Shown: in pieces, positions 11,874-23,041 of the stretch
Layout of the letters: each line of letters opens with the position of its first letter
Numbering within the stretch: position 1 is the first letter of the stretch
NCBI RefSeq assembly: GCF_027580225.2
Contig: NC_073361.2
Coordinates: 24,136,001-24,200,000 of the forward strand
DNA length: 64,000 nucleotides
DNA from: Misgurnus anguillicaudatus
Taxonomy: Eukaryota; Chordata; Actinopteri; Cypriniformes; Cobitidae
Direction: 5' to 3'
Translations under genes and position numbers: made by a program
Notes under the pieces: model-generated
Seen by the model: only the letters and a program-made list of their open reading frames with translations
The model's database searches: none
What the model was told of the DNA's origin: nothing

Positions 11874-13016
11874 ATCTACAGTATCAACTTGAGACCAACT
11901 TGATACTTAAATGAGACATAACTTTAACAATCTCAGAACAATTGCATTTCTTTCTGGGTGTGACCCTTACTTTGAAATCTCATATATTAATGGTAAACAA
12001 AACCGAACAAATGAAACATAAAGAACTTTCTCTGAAACGTATCTTTAAATTCTTGGTATTATCTACTGTTTGTTATCTTCCATTAAAGAGATTTCAGCCT
12101 GGTGCTGTTTTTAAATCTCAGATATGACTGTGTCAAAAGAGAGGATTTCCAATTCTTCAAGCAAAGGTGGGCAAAGTTCGCCTGCAGGCCGAACTGAACG
12201 TATCATGCTGACTGGAATAACCTGTTGTCTTTCATGCTGCGACAGAGAAACACTTGTGTGAAAAAGCAGAGATGTTTATTATCTCAACACACTCGCATAT
12301 TAAGCCCGACTGATCGGGTCACATGATCAAACTTGATCTCAAAACAGCTAGATGGCAAAGTGAGGTGCTTCCTGTTCCCGGCAGCAACATAACCCGATAC
12401 ACTTTTTTAAACTTTGCCCAAGTTGCCTTCAGGAAGAGATTTTCATGCCATGGTTTCAATTTCTGCGTAGATTACTATGGTGCACTGTAATGCGAGTAGT
12501 AAATGATTAATCACAGAAAACTCTCAGATAATTTCAAAAGAAAACAAAACCGAAGGAGGCCGATGTGAACGCTGAAGTAGCGCACTAAGGAATGTTATCT
12601 TTTCACATTGTTTAGAGCTTCCTGAATTTAAGAGTTGTTGCTTGCACGAAGCCAAGATTCCCCATTCTGTTTTTTACCATTTATGCATTTGGCAGTCGCT
12701 TGATTCAAAGCCACTTTCACACATTCATGGATAAATTTCTGTTTTTCAACTGCTGGGGATCAAACCCATGGACTTTGCAAAGCAAATAATGCAATTTTCT
12801 TCTAACAGTTAAAAATTCCTTGTTGCAGTTAAAATTTTAAGTTAAATCAATTTGAATTTACAACTAATCTCAACTTTCCTGACTATTGAGGAGTTGCTAT
12901 AAATTGTAAAAATAAAGTTGAAATAACTTAAGCTAATTCATCTTTATGTATTATTTATAGCAACTTCTCAATAGTCAAAAAGGTTCAAATAAATTGATTT
13001 AACTTAAAAGTTAAAG
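11874..13016. other. Intergenic, no gene seen
   Basis: No exon supported. 12790-13015 forms an inverted pair: ttaagttaaatcaatttgaa with a matching segment near 12985, and gactattgaggagttgctataaa with tttatagcaacttctcaatagtc. This is a decayed MITE also represented near 56630-56790. Confidence 0.55.
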
Positions 13017-13922
13017 CAGTGGCGGCCGGTGACTTCTTTTTTCGAGGGTGCTCAATGTGAAGTTCGTCACAACATGTATGTATGTATGATCCTAAGTGAT
13101 TCTATGTGCATCATGTGTCTTATCAAAATAAGTGCGTGCTGCAAACGCGTCTAAAGAGTTTATGATAAAAGAGACGCTCGCGTTTGCCAGATACTCGTAT
13201 AATCTCACGCGTCATCAGAGTTTACTGTTAAGGGAGTGTCTTGCGTGTATTTTGTGAACGTGAGCTTCTCTTTTATCCTAAACGGTTTTGACATGTCTGC
13301 AGCAAGCACTTATTTTGACAAAACACATGATGCATATGGTTCACATGATGCAACAAACACGTTTTGAAAACACGAGTAACACACATGACACTTCGAACAC
13401 ACGAATTTGCGCCCCTCGCATGAGCAGTCACGAGCAGTGTTGGAGAAAGTTACTTTTAAAAGTAATGCATTACAATATTAAGTTACTCCCCAAAAAAGTA
13501 ACTAATTGCGTTATTTTTTATGAAAAGTAATACATTACTTTTAAGTTACTTTGCGTTACTTTTTTATTTGGACGAGGCTTGATCTCTTTCAGGCCTTGCA
13601 GGTGTTTCTTTATGACTGAGAAGTACTGCATTCAGAAATTGCATTTTCCATCGCAAAAATGTCGAGCTCTGGCCTTCCATCCCCGTTTCTGAATTAAACT
13701 GTTCCCGCTCAGGTGCGCACGCACAGAGTGCATGATTCTACGTGCACTACGTTCAGTTTAAATCAGTACATTTTTAAAAAGTAACTCAAATATTAAGGTG
13801 TACATTTATAAAGTAATGCGTTACTTTACTCGTTACTTCAGAAAGTAATATTATTACGTAATGCACATTACTTGTAATGCGTTACCCCCAACACTGGTCA
13901 CGAGCCGCCACTGAAAAAAGGT
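13017..13922. repeat. Dispersed repeat carrying a nested hAT MITE
   Basis: The sequence aligns by eye with 20461-20673 plus 21431-21640. Shared pieces include gataaaagagacgctcgcgt, ttgccagatactcg, gcaagcacttattttgacaa and gcgcccctcg. It ends in ccgccact, which pairs with the agtggcggccgg at its start, so it is an inverted-end element of its own. It is interrupted by the MITE at 13435-13896. Confidence 0.75.
13435..13896. mobile_element. hAT-type MITE with GTTACTTTT repeats, nested
   Basis: The ends are CAGTGTTGGAGAAAGTTACT and GTTACCCCCAACACTG. The perfect 8-bp target duplication GTCACGAG lies at 13427-13434 and 13897-13904. The body consists of gttactttt/aaaagtaac words. The empty site is visible in the paralogous repeat near 21620-21627. 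A second copy at 57251-57991 carries an expanded 16-bp array. Confidence 0.93.
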
Positions 13923-14453
13923 TTAAATGAATTGTAAATTCAAATTGAACTTAAAAGTAACTTGTTTTTAAAAAGTTATGTCAACACAGGTTTAAAACTT
14001 AAAATAGTAGCTTGAATTGACTTGCAAAACCTTTTACCTTCATGCTGCATTTTTTTTACAGTGATAGGAAGGAACACAGGGTTTATTGTCATTTGTGCAG
14101 TATACCTGAGTTTTTGACACACAAGACGGCTCGGCACTGACTCACACACATTAAAAGCTTTGCGTAAATTACGTCTGTCTGTGAATTATTTGACCTCTGT
14201 TGACTTCTATCAGTCATTTCCTTATAACAAAGACAGTTGCTGTTCACTCTGCGACTTTGTGGTGATGTTTGGTGGTTCTCGGTTTACCTTATATTTAAGT
14301 GTATGTTTTGTATAGTCAACTATGGTTATACAAACTCTTTTACATTTTTATAATCTAAAGAAACGTATTAAAGCTTTTGTGAAACTGAAAGAATCTTCGA
14401 TGTTAAAGGTTCTTTATGGAACCATTAAGCAAAAAACTTTTTATTGCCATCTT

Positions 14454-14792
14454 TTAAAGGGATAGTTCACCCAAAACTGAAAATGATGTCATCATTTACT
14501 CACTCTCATGTTGTCACAAACCTGTATCATTTTATTTGTTCTGATGAACACAAAGGAAGATATTTTGAGAAATGTTTGTAACCAAACCTTTCGTATACAC
14601 CATTTACTTCCATAGTATTATTTTTTCCTACTATGGAAGTGAATGGGGTCCACGAACGGTTTGGTTACAAACATTTCTCAAAATATCTTCCTTCATGTTT
14701 ATCAGAACAACGAAATTTATGCGGGTTTGTAATAACATGAGAGTGAGTAAATGATGACAGGATTTTCATTTTTGGGTGAACTATCCCTTTAA
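14454..14792. mobile_element. TTAA-type miniature palindromic element (copy 3, complete)
   Basis: It is flanked by TTAA and bounded by AAAGGGATAGTTCACCCAAA and TTTGGGTGAACTATCCCTTT. The two halves are inverted copies of each other, meeting near 14610 at ttccatagtattattttttc / ctactatggaa. TTAA duplications are the signature of piggyBac-type insertion, but no transposase is present, so the mobilising family is inferred. Related copies: 1-573, 4605-4884, 42442-42731, 48589-49137. Confidence 0.85.
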
Positions 14793-14961
14793 CACCTTTA
14801 TTTGTAAGAGTGTACGTCTAAGTTTAAAATGGTCACATAAAAAACACTTGTGCGGCACGTTTGTATTACAGATATAAATTATAACCTAAAACATCTGGAT
14901 TTTTCGATCTGGACTTGGACAACCAAGTGCTAGAAATCACATGCTGCCAAATAACACCCTG

Positions 14962-15138
14962 CACTGTCAAAAAAGTAAAATGGTCAGCTTTCAAAAGTAC
15001 ATCTTTGCATCAATAGAGTTCATATTAGTACCTCAAAGGTACATATGTGTACCAAATATACATATCTGTCCCTAAATTGTACATATATTAGGACCTCTTT
15101 AAAGGGTACACACATTTTACCATTTTTTTCGGACAGTG
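14962..15138. mobile_element. Small MITE with CACTGT ends
   Basis: The ends are CACTGTCAAAAAAG and TTTTTTTCGGACAGTG, with gtacatatgtgtaccaaata-type repeats inside. Related to 20080-20286, which retains TA flanks typical of Tc1/mariner insertion. Non-coding. Confidence 0.7.
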
Positions 15139-16308
15139 TGACTATAAGATCACATTGAGTTTTGTCCATACGTACATCACTTCTAGTTAACAACTCTCTA
15201 ACAATTACATATGCTATGACTACATTGTTCAGAGGTCCCTCTCATGTGGAGACAATTTGATGAACGGCAACAATTTTGCTGACGACATGTCTGATTTTGT
15301 GGTTGGAGTTCAGATCATCTATCACACCCCACCCACGAATGACCATTTGGCTTTTGCAGCTTCTCTAACTTAATAAGAAATGACTGCCAAAGCCTGAAAG
15401 CACCCAACACCCCTGTATCCCATAAGGTTTACATCTACATAAATCAGCGCCGCCTTATCCTCCCCGCCGATTCGTGGTGGACTTTCTCAGAGATCTCTGA
15501 CCTGAAGAGCATGTCTGTTTGAAAGTTAAACATGAGTAACATGCACTGATGGGTATAGGAGAGAATAGGCCAGCCCTCCTATACGACAATGTTGCAAACA
15601 TGTTCTGCCTTTTTCATCATCCCAAATGGAAAATTTGGGAATCTCCCTTTCCACTAACATGAAAGTGATGTCACAAAGAAGCACAATACATCTTTTTATG
15701 CTGATCTGTAAGTCTCTTGGCAGTGTAATTGCATGGCTTAAGCATGACAGAATATGATTTTAGCCCCCCACTTTATAGCTCTCCCAAACTATTTTACTCT
15801 CCCCACCACTTTTTCATTTCCTCCCCCTCTGCTTTCCATTTTTGAGCGTTTGACACCAACAAGATTATTATTTTTTTGAACGATAAAGTGGGGCCCCCCA
15901 AATTTAAGGCCCGTCTTCCGAGCCAAATTCTGTATTCCCCAAATGCAACCGATCGTTGAATCAATGCCTCTCAATGCTCTATGAAACCACCCATGTTCCT
16001 CGCAACGGATATGATCGAACATTTATCAGCGGCCTTTCTGAATTTTTACAACCCCTGCAGCTTGGTTTTAAAATCCCTGAGGATGAGAAAGCAACCCAGA
16101 GGTCCTATTGTTAGTTCTCACTTTCGCGCACGCTCAACTCTATCAGGTTTGGCACTCACGGCACATAGTAACGCAATGATATCAGATAATTTAACATAAA
16201 TTAATCTTTGGCTGATAAGAAACAGCCCTTGTGTTTTTGTCATGTTGAATTACATTCAGAAATAGATTTAAAGCATTTGTTGCCTCTGCAAAACTCACTG
16301 CCAGGATT
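15139..16308. other. Intergenic, no gene seen
   Basis: No exon or repeat family recognised with confidence. Open frames are below 80 codons and lack splice context or recognisable domains. Confidence 0.5.
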
Positions 16309-16949
16309 CAAGGGTTCGTGAGTAGTTGCCAGGACATTGCCATAAGGTTGCCAAGGTGAGCTAAAGCGGTTGCCAGGGTGTTGTTATGCATTTGCCAAAA
16401 TGTTCTGAATGCTTGCCAGGGCATTGCTATAAGGTTGCCAAGATGTTGTTGTTATGAGGTTGCCAAGATGTGCTAAGTGGTTGTAAGGGCGTTGCTATAA
16501 AATTGCCACGGTGTGCTGAGTGGTTGCAAGGGTGTTGTTATGCAGTTGCCAATGTGTTCTGGGTGTTTGCCATGACATTGCTATAAAGTTGCCAAGATGT
16601 GCTGAGTGGTTGCCAGTGCTTTGCTATAAGGTTGCCAAAGTTTGCTGAGTAGTTTCCAGGGTGTTGTTATGGATTGCCAAGGTGTTCAGAGTGCTTGCCA
16701 AGGCATTGGCTATAAGGCTACCAAGGTGTGCAGAGTGGTTGCCACAATGTTGTGCAGTTACCAAGGTGTGCTGAGTGGTTGCCAGGATGTTGTGCAGTTA
16801 CCAAGGTGTGCTGACTGAGTGGTTGCCAGGGTGTTGTTATGCAGTTGCCAAGATGTTCTGGGTGTTTGCCAGGGCATTGCTATAAGGTTGCCAGGGTGTT
16901 GTTATGCAGTTGCCAAGATGTTCTGGGTGTTTGCCAGGACATTGCTATA

Positions 16950-17231
16950 GACGGTTTCATCGGACGCACGTGATACACGTCTGGATCCGAACCTTACTTC
17001 CAGTTTCGTTTTTTTAATGGTCTGACTAGTTGCTAAACTGATCTCTTGAACAAAATCCACGTCGAAAATAACACGTTTTGGTTTCCTAGGTAATCTATGT
17101 GTTGTTTTTTTGCTTGTTATATAATTACTACATTTAAAGTACTTTGTTGTTATTTATTCTTAGCGGAGTTTACCGGAAGTTCATGCGGACCGCGACAGCC
17201 GCTTGTTTATGTTGTTACTGCTGAAACTGTC
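16950..17231. mobile_element. Small element captured in the minisatellite, unit 1
   Basis: The inverted ends are GACGGTTTCA and TGAAACTGTC, flanked on both sides by TATA. The minisatellite word it interrupts, attgctataaggttgcc, is intact many times nearby, so the host site is known. Near-identical copies lie at 17745-18026 and, with its right end lost, 18522-18782. Internal cacgtgatacacgtctggat and ccggaagttcatgcggaccg are conserved in the copies. Confidence 0.8.
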
Positions 17232-17744
17232 TATAAGGTTGCGAAGGTGTTCTGAGTGTTTGCCAGTGTGTTGTTATGAGGTTTCCAAGGTGTGGTGAGT
17301 GGTTGCCAGTGCTTTGCTATAAGGTTGCCAAGGTGTGCTGAGTGGTTGCCAGGGTGTTGTTATGTGTTTGCCATGATTTTCTGAGTGCTTGCCAAGGCAT
17401 TGCTATAAGGCCACCAAGGTGTGCTGAGTGGTTGCCAGGATGTTGTGCAGTTACCAAGGTGTCCTGACTGGTTGCCAGGGTATTGTTATGGATTGCCAAG
17501 GTGTTCAGAGTGCTTGCCAAGGCATTGGCTATAAGGCTACCAAGGTGTGCAGTTACCAAGGTGTGCGGAGTGGTTGCCACGATGTTGTGCAGTTACCAAG
17601 GTGTGCTGACTGAGTGGTTGCCAGGGTTTTGTTATGTGTTTGCCAAGATGTTCTAAGTGCTTGCCAGGGCATTGGTATAAGGTTGCCAGGGTGTTGTTAT
17701 GCAGTTGCCAAGATTTTCTGGGTGTTTGCCAGGATATTGCTATA

Positions 17745-18026
17745 GACGGTTTCATCGGACGCACGTGATACACGTCTGGATCCGAACCTTACTTCCGGTT
17801 TCGTTTTTTTTAATGGTCTGACTAGTTGCTAAACTTATCTCTTGAACAAAATCGTCCCAAATAACAAATGTTTTGGTTTCCTAGGTAATCTATGTGTTGT
17901 TTTTTTGCTTGTTATATAATTACTACATTTAAAGTACTTTGTTGTTATTTATTCTTAGCGGAGTTTACCGGAAGTTCATGCGGACCGCGACAGCCGCTTG
18001 TTTATGTTGTTACTGCTGAAACCGTC
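17745..18026. mobile_element. Small element captured in the minisatellite, unit 2
   Basis: The second copy of the element described at 16950-17231, differing at a few positions (for example a short deletion near 17852). It was carried by duplication of the surrounding minisatellite and not by separate insertion, since the flanking repeat variants are also shared. Confidence 0.8.
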
Positions 18027-18521
18027 TATAAGGTTGCGAAGGTGTTCTGAGTGTTTGCCAGTGTGTTGTCATGCAGTTTCCAAGGTGTGGTGAGTGGTTG
18101 CCAGTGCTTTGCTATAAGGTTGCCAAGGTGTGCTGAGTGGTTGCCAGGGTGTTGTTATGTGGTTGCCATGATTTTCTGAGTGCTTGCCAAGGCATTGCTA
18201 TAAGGCCACCAAAGTTTGCTGAGTAGTTTCCAGGGTGTTGTTATGGATTGCCAAGGTGTTCAGAGTGCTTGCCAAGGCATTGGCTATAAGGCTACCAAGG
18301 TGTGCAGAGTGGTTGCCACAATGTTGTGCAGTTACCAAGGTGTGCTGAGTGGTTGCCACGATGTTGTGCAGTTACCAAAGTGTGCTGACTGAGTGGTTGC
18401 CAGGGTGTTGTTATGCAGTTGCCAAGATGTTCTGGGTGTTTGCCAGGGCATTGCTATAAGGTTGCCAGGGTGTTGTAAGGCAGTTGCCAAGATGTTCTGG
18501 GTGTTTGCCAGGACATTGCTA

Positions 18522-18782
18522 TAGACGGTTTCATCGGACACACGTGATACACGTCTGGATCTGAACCTTACTTCCGGTTTCGTTTTTTTTAATGGTCTGA
18601 CTAGTTGCTAAACTGATCTCTTGAACAAAATCCTCATCGAAAATAACACATGTTTTGGTTTCCTAGGTAATCTATGTGTTGTTTTTTTGCTTGTTATATA
18701 ATTAATCTACATTTAAAGTACTTTGTTGTTATTTATTCTTAGCAGAGTTTGCCGGAAGTTCATGCGGACCGCGACAGCCTGC
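18522..18782. mobile_element. Small element captured in the minisatellite, unit 3 (right end deleted)
   Basis: The third copy. The sequence stops at gcggaccgcgacagcc and resumes in minisatellite (tgcttgcgaaggttgcgaag), so about 20 bp including the right inverted end are lost. Confidence 0.78.
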
Positions 18783-18997
18783 TTGCGAAGGTTGCGAAGG
18801 TGTTCTGAGTGCAAGTGTGTTGTTATGCGGTTTCCAAGGTGTGGTGAGTGGTTGCCAGTGCTTTGCTATAAGGTTGCCAAGGTGTGCTGAGTGGTTGCCA
18901 GGGTGTTGTTATGTGGTTGCCATGATTTTCTGAGTGCTTGCCAAGACATTGCTATAAGGCCACCAAGGTGTGCTGAGTGGTTGCCAGGGTATTGTTA

Positions 18998-19179
18998 CAC
19001 TCTAAACAATGTTGGGTTATTTTCAATCCAGCTTTGGGTCGAAAAGGGACGAACTCATGCTGGGTTGTTTTAACCCATTGTTGGGTCAAATATAAACATT
19101 TTCTAATTTAACCCAATGGCTGGGTTTGCTTCTTTTTGACCCAATGCTGCGTTGAAAATAATACAGCATTTTTAGGGTG
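18998..19179. mobile_element. Tc1/mariner-type MITE inserted in the minisatellite
   Basis: The ends are CACTCTAAACAATGTTGGGT and a right end GCATTTTTAGGGTG. TA lies on each side (18996-18997 and 19180-19181), and the host word attgttatgcggttgc is restored if one TA and the element are removed. It contains 'ttaacccattgttgggtcaa', a motif common in fish MITEs. Non-coding. Confidence 0.8.
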
Positions 19180-19215
19180 TATGCGGTTGCTTGGGTGTTC
19201 TAAGTGTTTGCCAAG

Positions 19216-20079
19216 TCTCTATTTTTGTTCACAGATATGACTAAAAGCCTGTCATTGTAAATCAGTTTTTTCACTTAATTTGTTTATGAAAATTTTGTAA
19301 CTCTGTGCGTCCAGTGGTTTCGTAAAACATTCAGCTTCAGAGATAAAGGGAGTCAATGTGGGAGGATTTTGTCTCTGGTGAAGGACATCGGTCAATTTTG
19401 CCTCCACACCGCAGTCATGTTTCACGGGCAAAAATAAAACTCCCCTCACCGCCCCACACACACACTAAAACCCAAACACTCACAAAAGAAACAACCAGAT
19501 CATTCTGCTGATGTACTGTATAAATGTGGTAAGGTCAACTTAAGCAATGATTTTGTCACTCATTGGCTGTTGCTTCTCTTGGCGTCAGCTAAATTCAACC
19601 CAGCCAAATCTACACATTGCATTCGCTTCTGCTGGAAAATCCCAAGTTTCCGGCCCGTCCTCTGGTCGCCTGCCGTTCTTTTTTCCCTCCTCCTTTGTGT
19701 TCCTTCTCCTCCCTTCCACTGTGTCTGTGCCAGATATGTTCATATTCACGCCATTGCTTGTTGCATTGTTTAAGTTGCCTACGATCCAGAGCTGGACGGA
19801 CGTGTCAACACCGCGGCCTTCAGAGACCGCAGTCCAACACAGCTGGCTGACAGAGATAGAGTGAAATGAGAGAAACACAGACTGTGAGCGAATGGGTGTG
19901 GAAACAAAGAGAAATGTTTGAATTAAGAATAAGTCTGTACAATGTTTTATTGTGTTTTATACAGTACAGATTTCCATTAGAATTCCAATATACTACAAAA
20001 AAAGTTCGGTTGTTTTAAACCATTGTTGGATAAATATTAGGTTTTAGATCTATGCTGGTTTGTTTGGTACACTGTTAAA
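19216..20079. other. Intergenic, no gene seen
   Basis: Contains overlapping short open frames on both strands (19547-19878) in a CT-rich stretch. No splice-bounded exon or domain is recognisable, and they are treated as chance. Confidence 0.5.
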
Positions 20080-20286
20080 TGGTCATGTCACAAAATTGTC
20101 CCAAGCTGTCACTGGGGCAGTACCCTTTACAAAGATCCTATATGTACTATTTAGGTACAGATATGTATACATTAGGTACCAATAAGCACTTATAAACTAC
20201 TAATATGAACTCTTTAGGTGCAAATGTTTACTTTTTGAAAGGGTACTGCCACAGTAACAGGTAGGGACCATTTTTTTCCGACAGTG
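20080..20286. mobile_element. Small MITE with TA flanks
   Basis: The ends are CACTGTTAAATGGTC and GACCATTTTTTTCCGACAGTG. TA lies on each side (20078-20079, 20287-20288), as expected of Tc1/mariner-mobilised elements. The interior contains ggtacagatatgtatacatt and related words. Confidence 0.8.
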
Positions 20287-20460
20287 TAACAACAACCCAG
20301 CAGGTTTTCTATTTAATACAAAGGATGAAGAAAGTGGTTCTTAAACCTTTTGGTGTGCTGCCTCCTTGCGTAGGGTGCATCCCTTTGCACGCCCCCCCAA
20401 AAATATTAATTACATAAAACAATCTCTTTTTTTTACATTTATTTAGAAATTCTTCAGAGC

Positions 20461-21640
20461 TTCATACAACTTTGTCACAACGTGTATGTAGCCCGTCATG
20501 TGTGTGGTTCGTAATTTCAAAATATGTGTTCTGCGCGTCGAGTGATCCTATGTGCATCGATGTGTCTTGTCAAAATAAGTGCCTGGTGCAGACCGTCTAA
20601 TGCGTTTATGATAAAAGAGACGCTCGCGTTTGCCAGATACTCGCATAATCTCATGCGTAATCAGAGTTTACTAAGCCCTAATGCTGTTTGTACTCAAAAT
20701 GTCATGCAATCATGACTTAAATTTTGCATTTTGGATCCATAACTTAACTATCTTTGTTCATTTAACTTATTAACTTACATAATCCATAAACTTAAAAAAA
20801 TCAAGTGCAATTAATTTAAGATTATCAGTTCAAAATGCTGTGAGGAATACCCATAAGTCCTTGCACCTGGAAATTAAGATTGATTTATCTTTGGTCTAAG
20901 AATAACAACTGGTAGGACATATAAACCAGTGGATTATAACATTTCTTAGAGTTTTACACTCTTTGTAACATTATTGGTGGGTTTTTTTGTAAATTATAGT
21001 TTTTGTGAAGTCCCCGTTCCGGTGATCAGTGTTTCCTTTGGTATGCATGCACCACATTTAACTCATTGTATTTCTTTCCACTATAATGAAGATTCACATG
21101 AACAGTGCAGTGTGTTGTGTGCTTCTGTGGAGAATTAAGTTCATTCATTCATTCATTAACATTCCTGAATACCTTTCATTACACATTGTTATATACAGTT
21201 AAATGACTATGTAACTTCAATCTTTATGAACACCAAGTGAACCTAATTGTTTAAGTGCACTGTACAAACTCCAAGTTTGCTGAATTAAAATTTTTAAGTT
21301 CAGTCTATGTGGCCACCAAGTTAAGTAAACTTAAATATGCATGTTTTGGGAGACCCCATTACTCAATTAAATTGAGGGAACAAGTTTACTCAAATAATTT
21401 GAGTTCAATCAACTTATTAGGGTTTTCAGTGTGACTTGCGTGTATTTTGTGAGCGTGAGTTTCTCTTTTATCATAAACGGTTTTGATGCGTGTGCAGCAA
21501 GCACTTATTTTGACAAAACACGTGATGCACATGGTTTACATGACGCAACAAACACATATTTTGGCAACACACATGACACTCCGAACACTTATTTTGAATT
21601 TGCGCCCCTCGGAAGAGCAGTCACCAGCCGCCACTATCCC
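20461..21640. repeat. Second copy of the 13017-13922 repeat, split by a ~755-bp insertion
   Basis: 20461-20673 and 21431-21640 together match the repeat at 13017-13434 plus 13905-13922. Between them, about 20674-21430, is unrelated sequence whose ends resemble an inverted pair (AGCCCTAAT at the left, ATTAGGGTT at the right). The ccgcc junction after gagcagtcac is uninterrupted here, which gives the empty site for the hAT insertion at 13435. Confidence 0.72.
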
Positions 21641-23041
21641 CCAATCAGTCATTATCCCCCAATAACCCTTTCCGCCAAAGTAATTAGACATACATAAATA
21701 TTACTATAACAATAAAATTATAATATTAACAATGAGTTTAGGTACATAGAATTTATGATCAATTTATGTATTTTATAAAATGCCATAAAACGGGGCCCTC
21801 TGGCAACATCTCAAGTTTGAAAACCACTGGATTAAAGCAACCCAACACTTTTAGATTGTAGGAAATAAAAACTATTTAATATCTCAGTATTTTTCTTCTT
21901 GACAGACAGAAGCATTTTCTGAATTCTCCAGCTTCTCAGAAAATATTCCAGTAATGAGATTCATAAGACATCCCAACAATGCTCACACTGGTTCTGTCCA
22001 TTATTTACCCAACCATGGATTAAACCAACACAATATTTTTAGTGCAGATATGTTTAAAAATGGTATAATATTCTGACGGTATAATAACCTTTAGCATAAA
22101 TTTCACGGTGTTGCGGTATTGCCATTGCAACACTAAAATGTGTTATTTTTAATTGCCATGTAAAAATAAAGCCTTTAAATGATAGTATGCTTTCAAAAAT
22201 ATATAATATTTTTGTAATGTATATTAAATGTAAACATCAAATCAATCACATGACTTAATGATTAAATGAATTTTGTATAAACACAGCTCATACCTTGGAG
22301 ACGGTATCACAGAATATTTTAGTGGTTTTGAAACCTTGACTGGTTAAAATCTCTGTATACCTTGAAACCGGCCCATGTCTATTTTTGAGCTATGCTACCC
22401 ATGTAACTGTACGGCTCTGCACCAGATAACAACAATTGTCAAATTTATTTTTAAAGAGGCACAGCTGTGACAAAGGTAATACTTAAAATAACAATTACTC
22501 AGAACTCCAAAACTTTTTTTGAGCTGTAAAAACAAATAATCAGCTTTGGTGATCATTTCTAAAGAAGCATGCCTCAGATCTCACGCTCCATTTATTTCCC
22601 ACCTACCATACTTTTTTCAGAGAAAGACATACTACTCAACATCACAGGAGATCAACGAAGCCAGTTCGGTCACCTTCGTTCATCTGCTATTGATTATAAA
22701 CGCTGATCTAATCTCAGCGTGATATATCTGGCACAAACAAACCCTTAAAAAGCAGATTGTTTGCTTGCTGATGCTTGCAGATGAGGATGGTGCTTGATCT
22801 TGAATACTGTTCAGCTGTGAACGCATTCATAACTTTTAAAACATCTATAAATGGTTATGAAAAGAACTTGCAAGCAAACTTTAACTCCCTGCAGCACCTA
22901 TAGGTTAAGTAATATGCTTTGCTGAAGTGTTATTATGTCTTTAAGCCTAATAATCATAAATGGCAAGGAAGCTCTGTTTTTCATTACACTGTGTGTTGAT
23001 CACTGTGTTGGTTTGGGGTGGAAGGCACATATTATATATAA
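21641..23041. other. Intergenic, no gene seen
   Basis: AT-rich sequence without a supported exon. It includes a hAT-like half end at 21790-21830 (ggggccctctggcaaca, then tttgaaaaccactgg). Confidence 0.45.

Larger units (their letters stand above)
16309..19215. repeat. Minisatellite (GGTTGCCAAGGTG-type) with ~790-bp higher-order repeat
   Basis: Built from variants of a unit of about 40 bp such as ggttgccaaggtgtgctgag followed by tggttgccagggtgttgtta. Each higher-order unit contains one copy of an embedded element (16950-17231, 17745-18026, 18522-18782). The copies are ~797 and ~778 bp apart, so the array amplified after the element had inserted. Long open frames across it are a by-product of the repeat and use no plausible start or splice context. 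Confidence 0.92.

Noticed and set aside
16309..19215. Open frames of 60-87 codons across the minisatellite, with regular repeats in the protein
   Set aside because: The regularity comes from the DNA repeat; frames occur on both strands and lack splice sites or a credible start.
19547..19878. Overlapping 67-105 codon frames on both strands
   Set aside because: Four overlapping frames in a CT-rich stretch, with no similarity or splice support.
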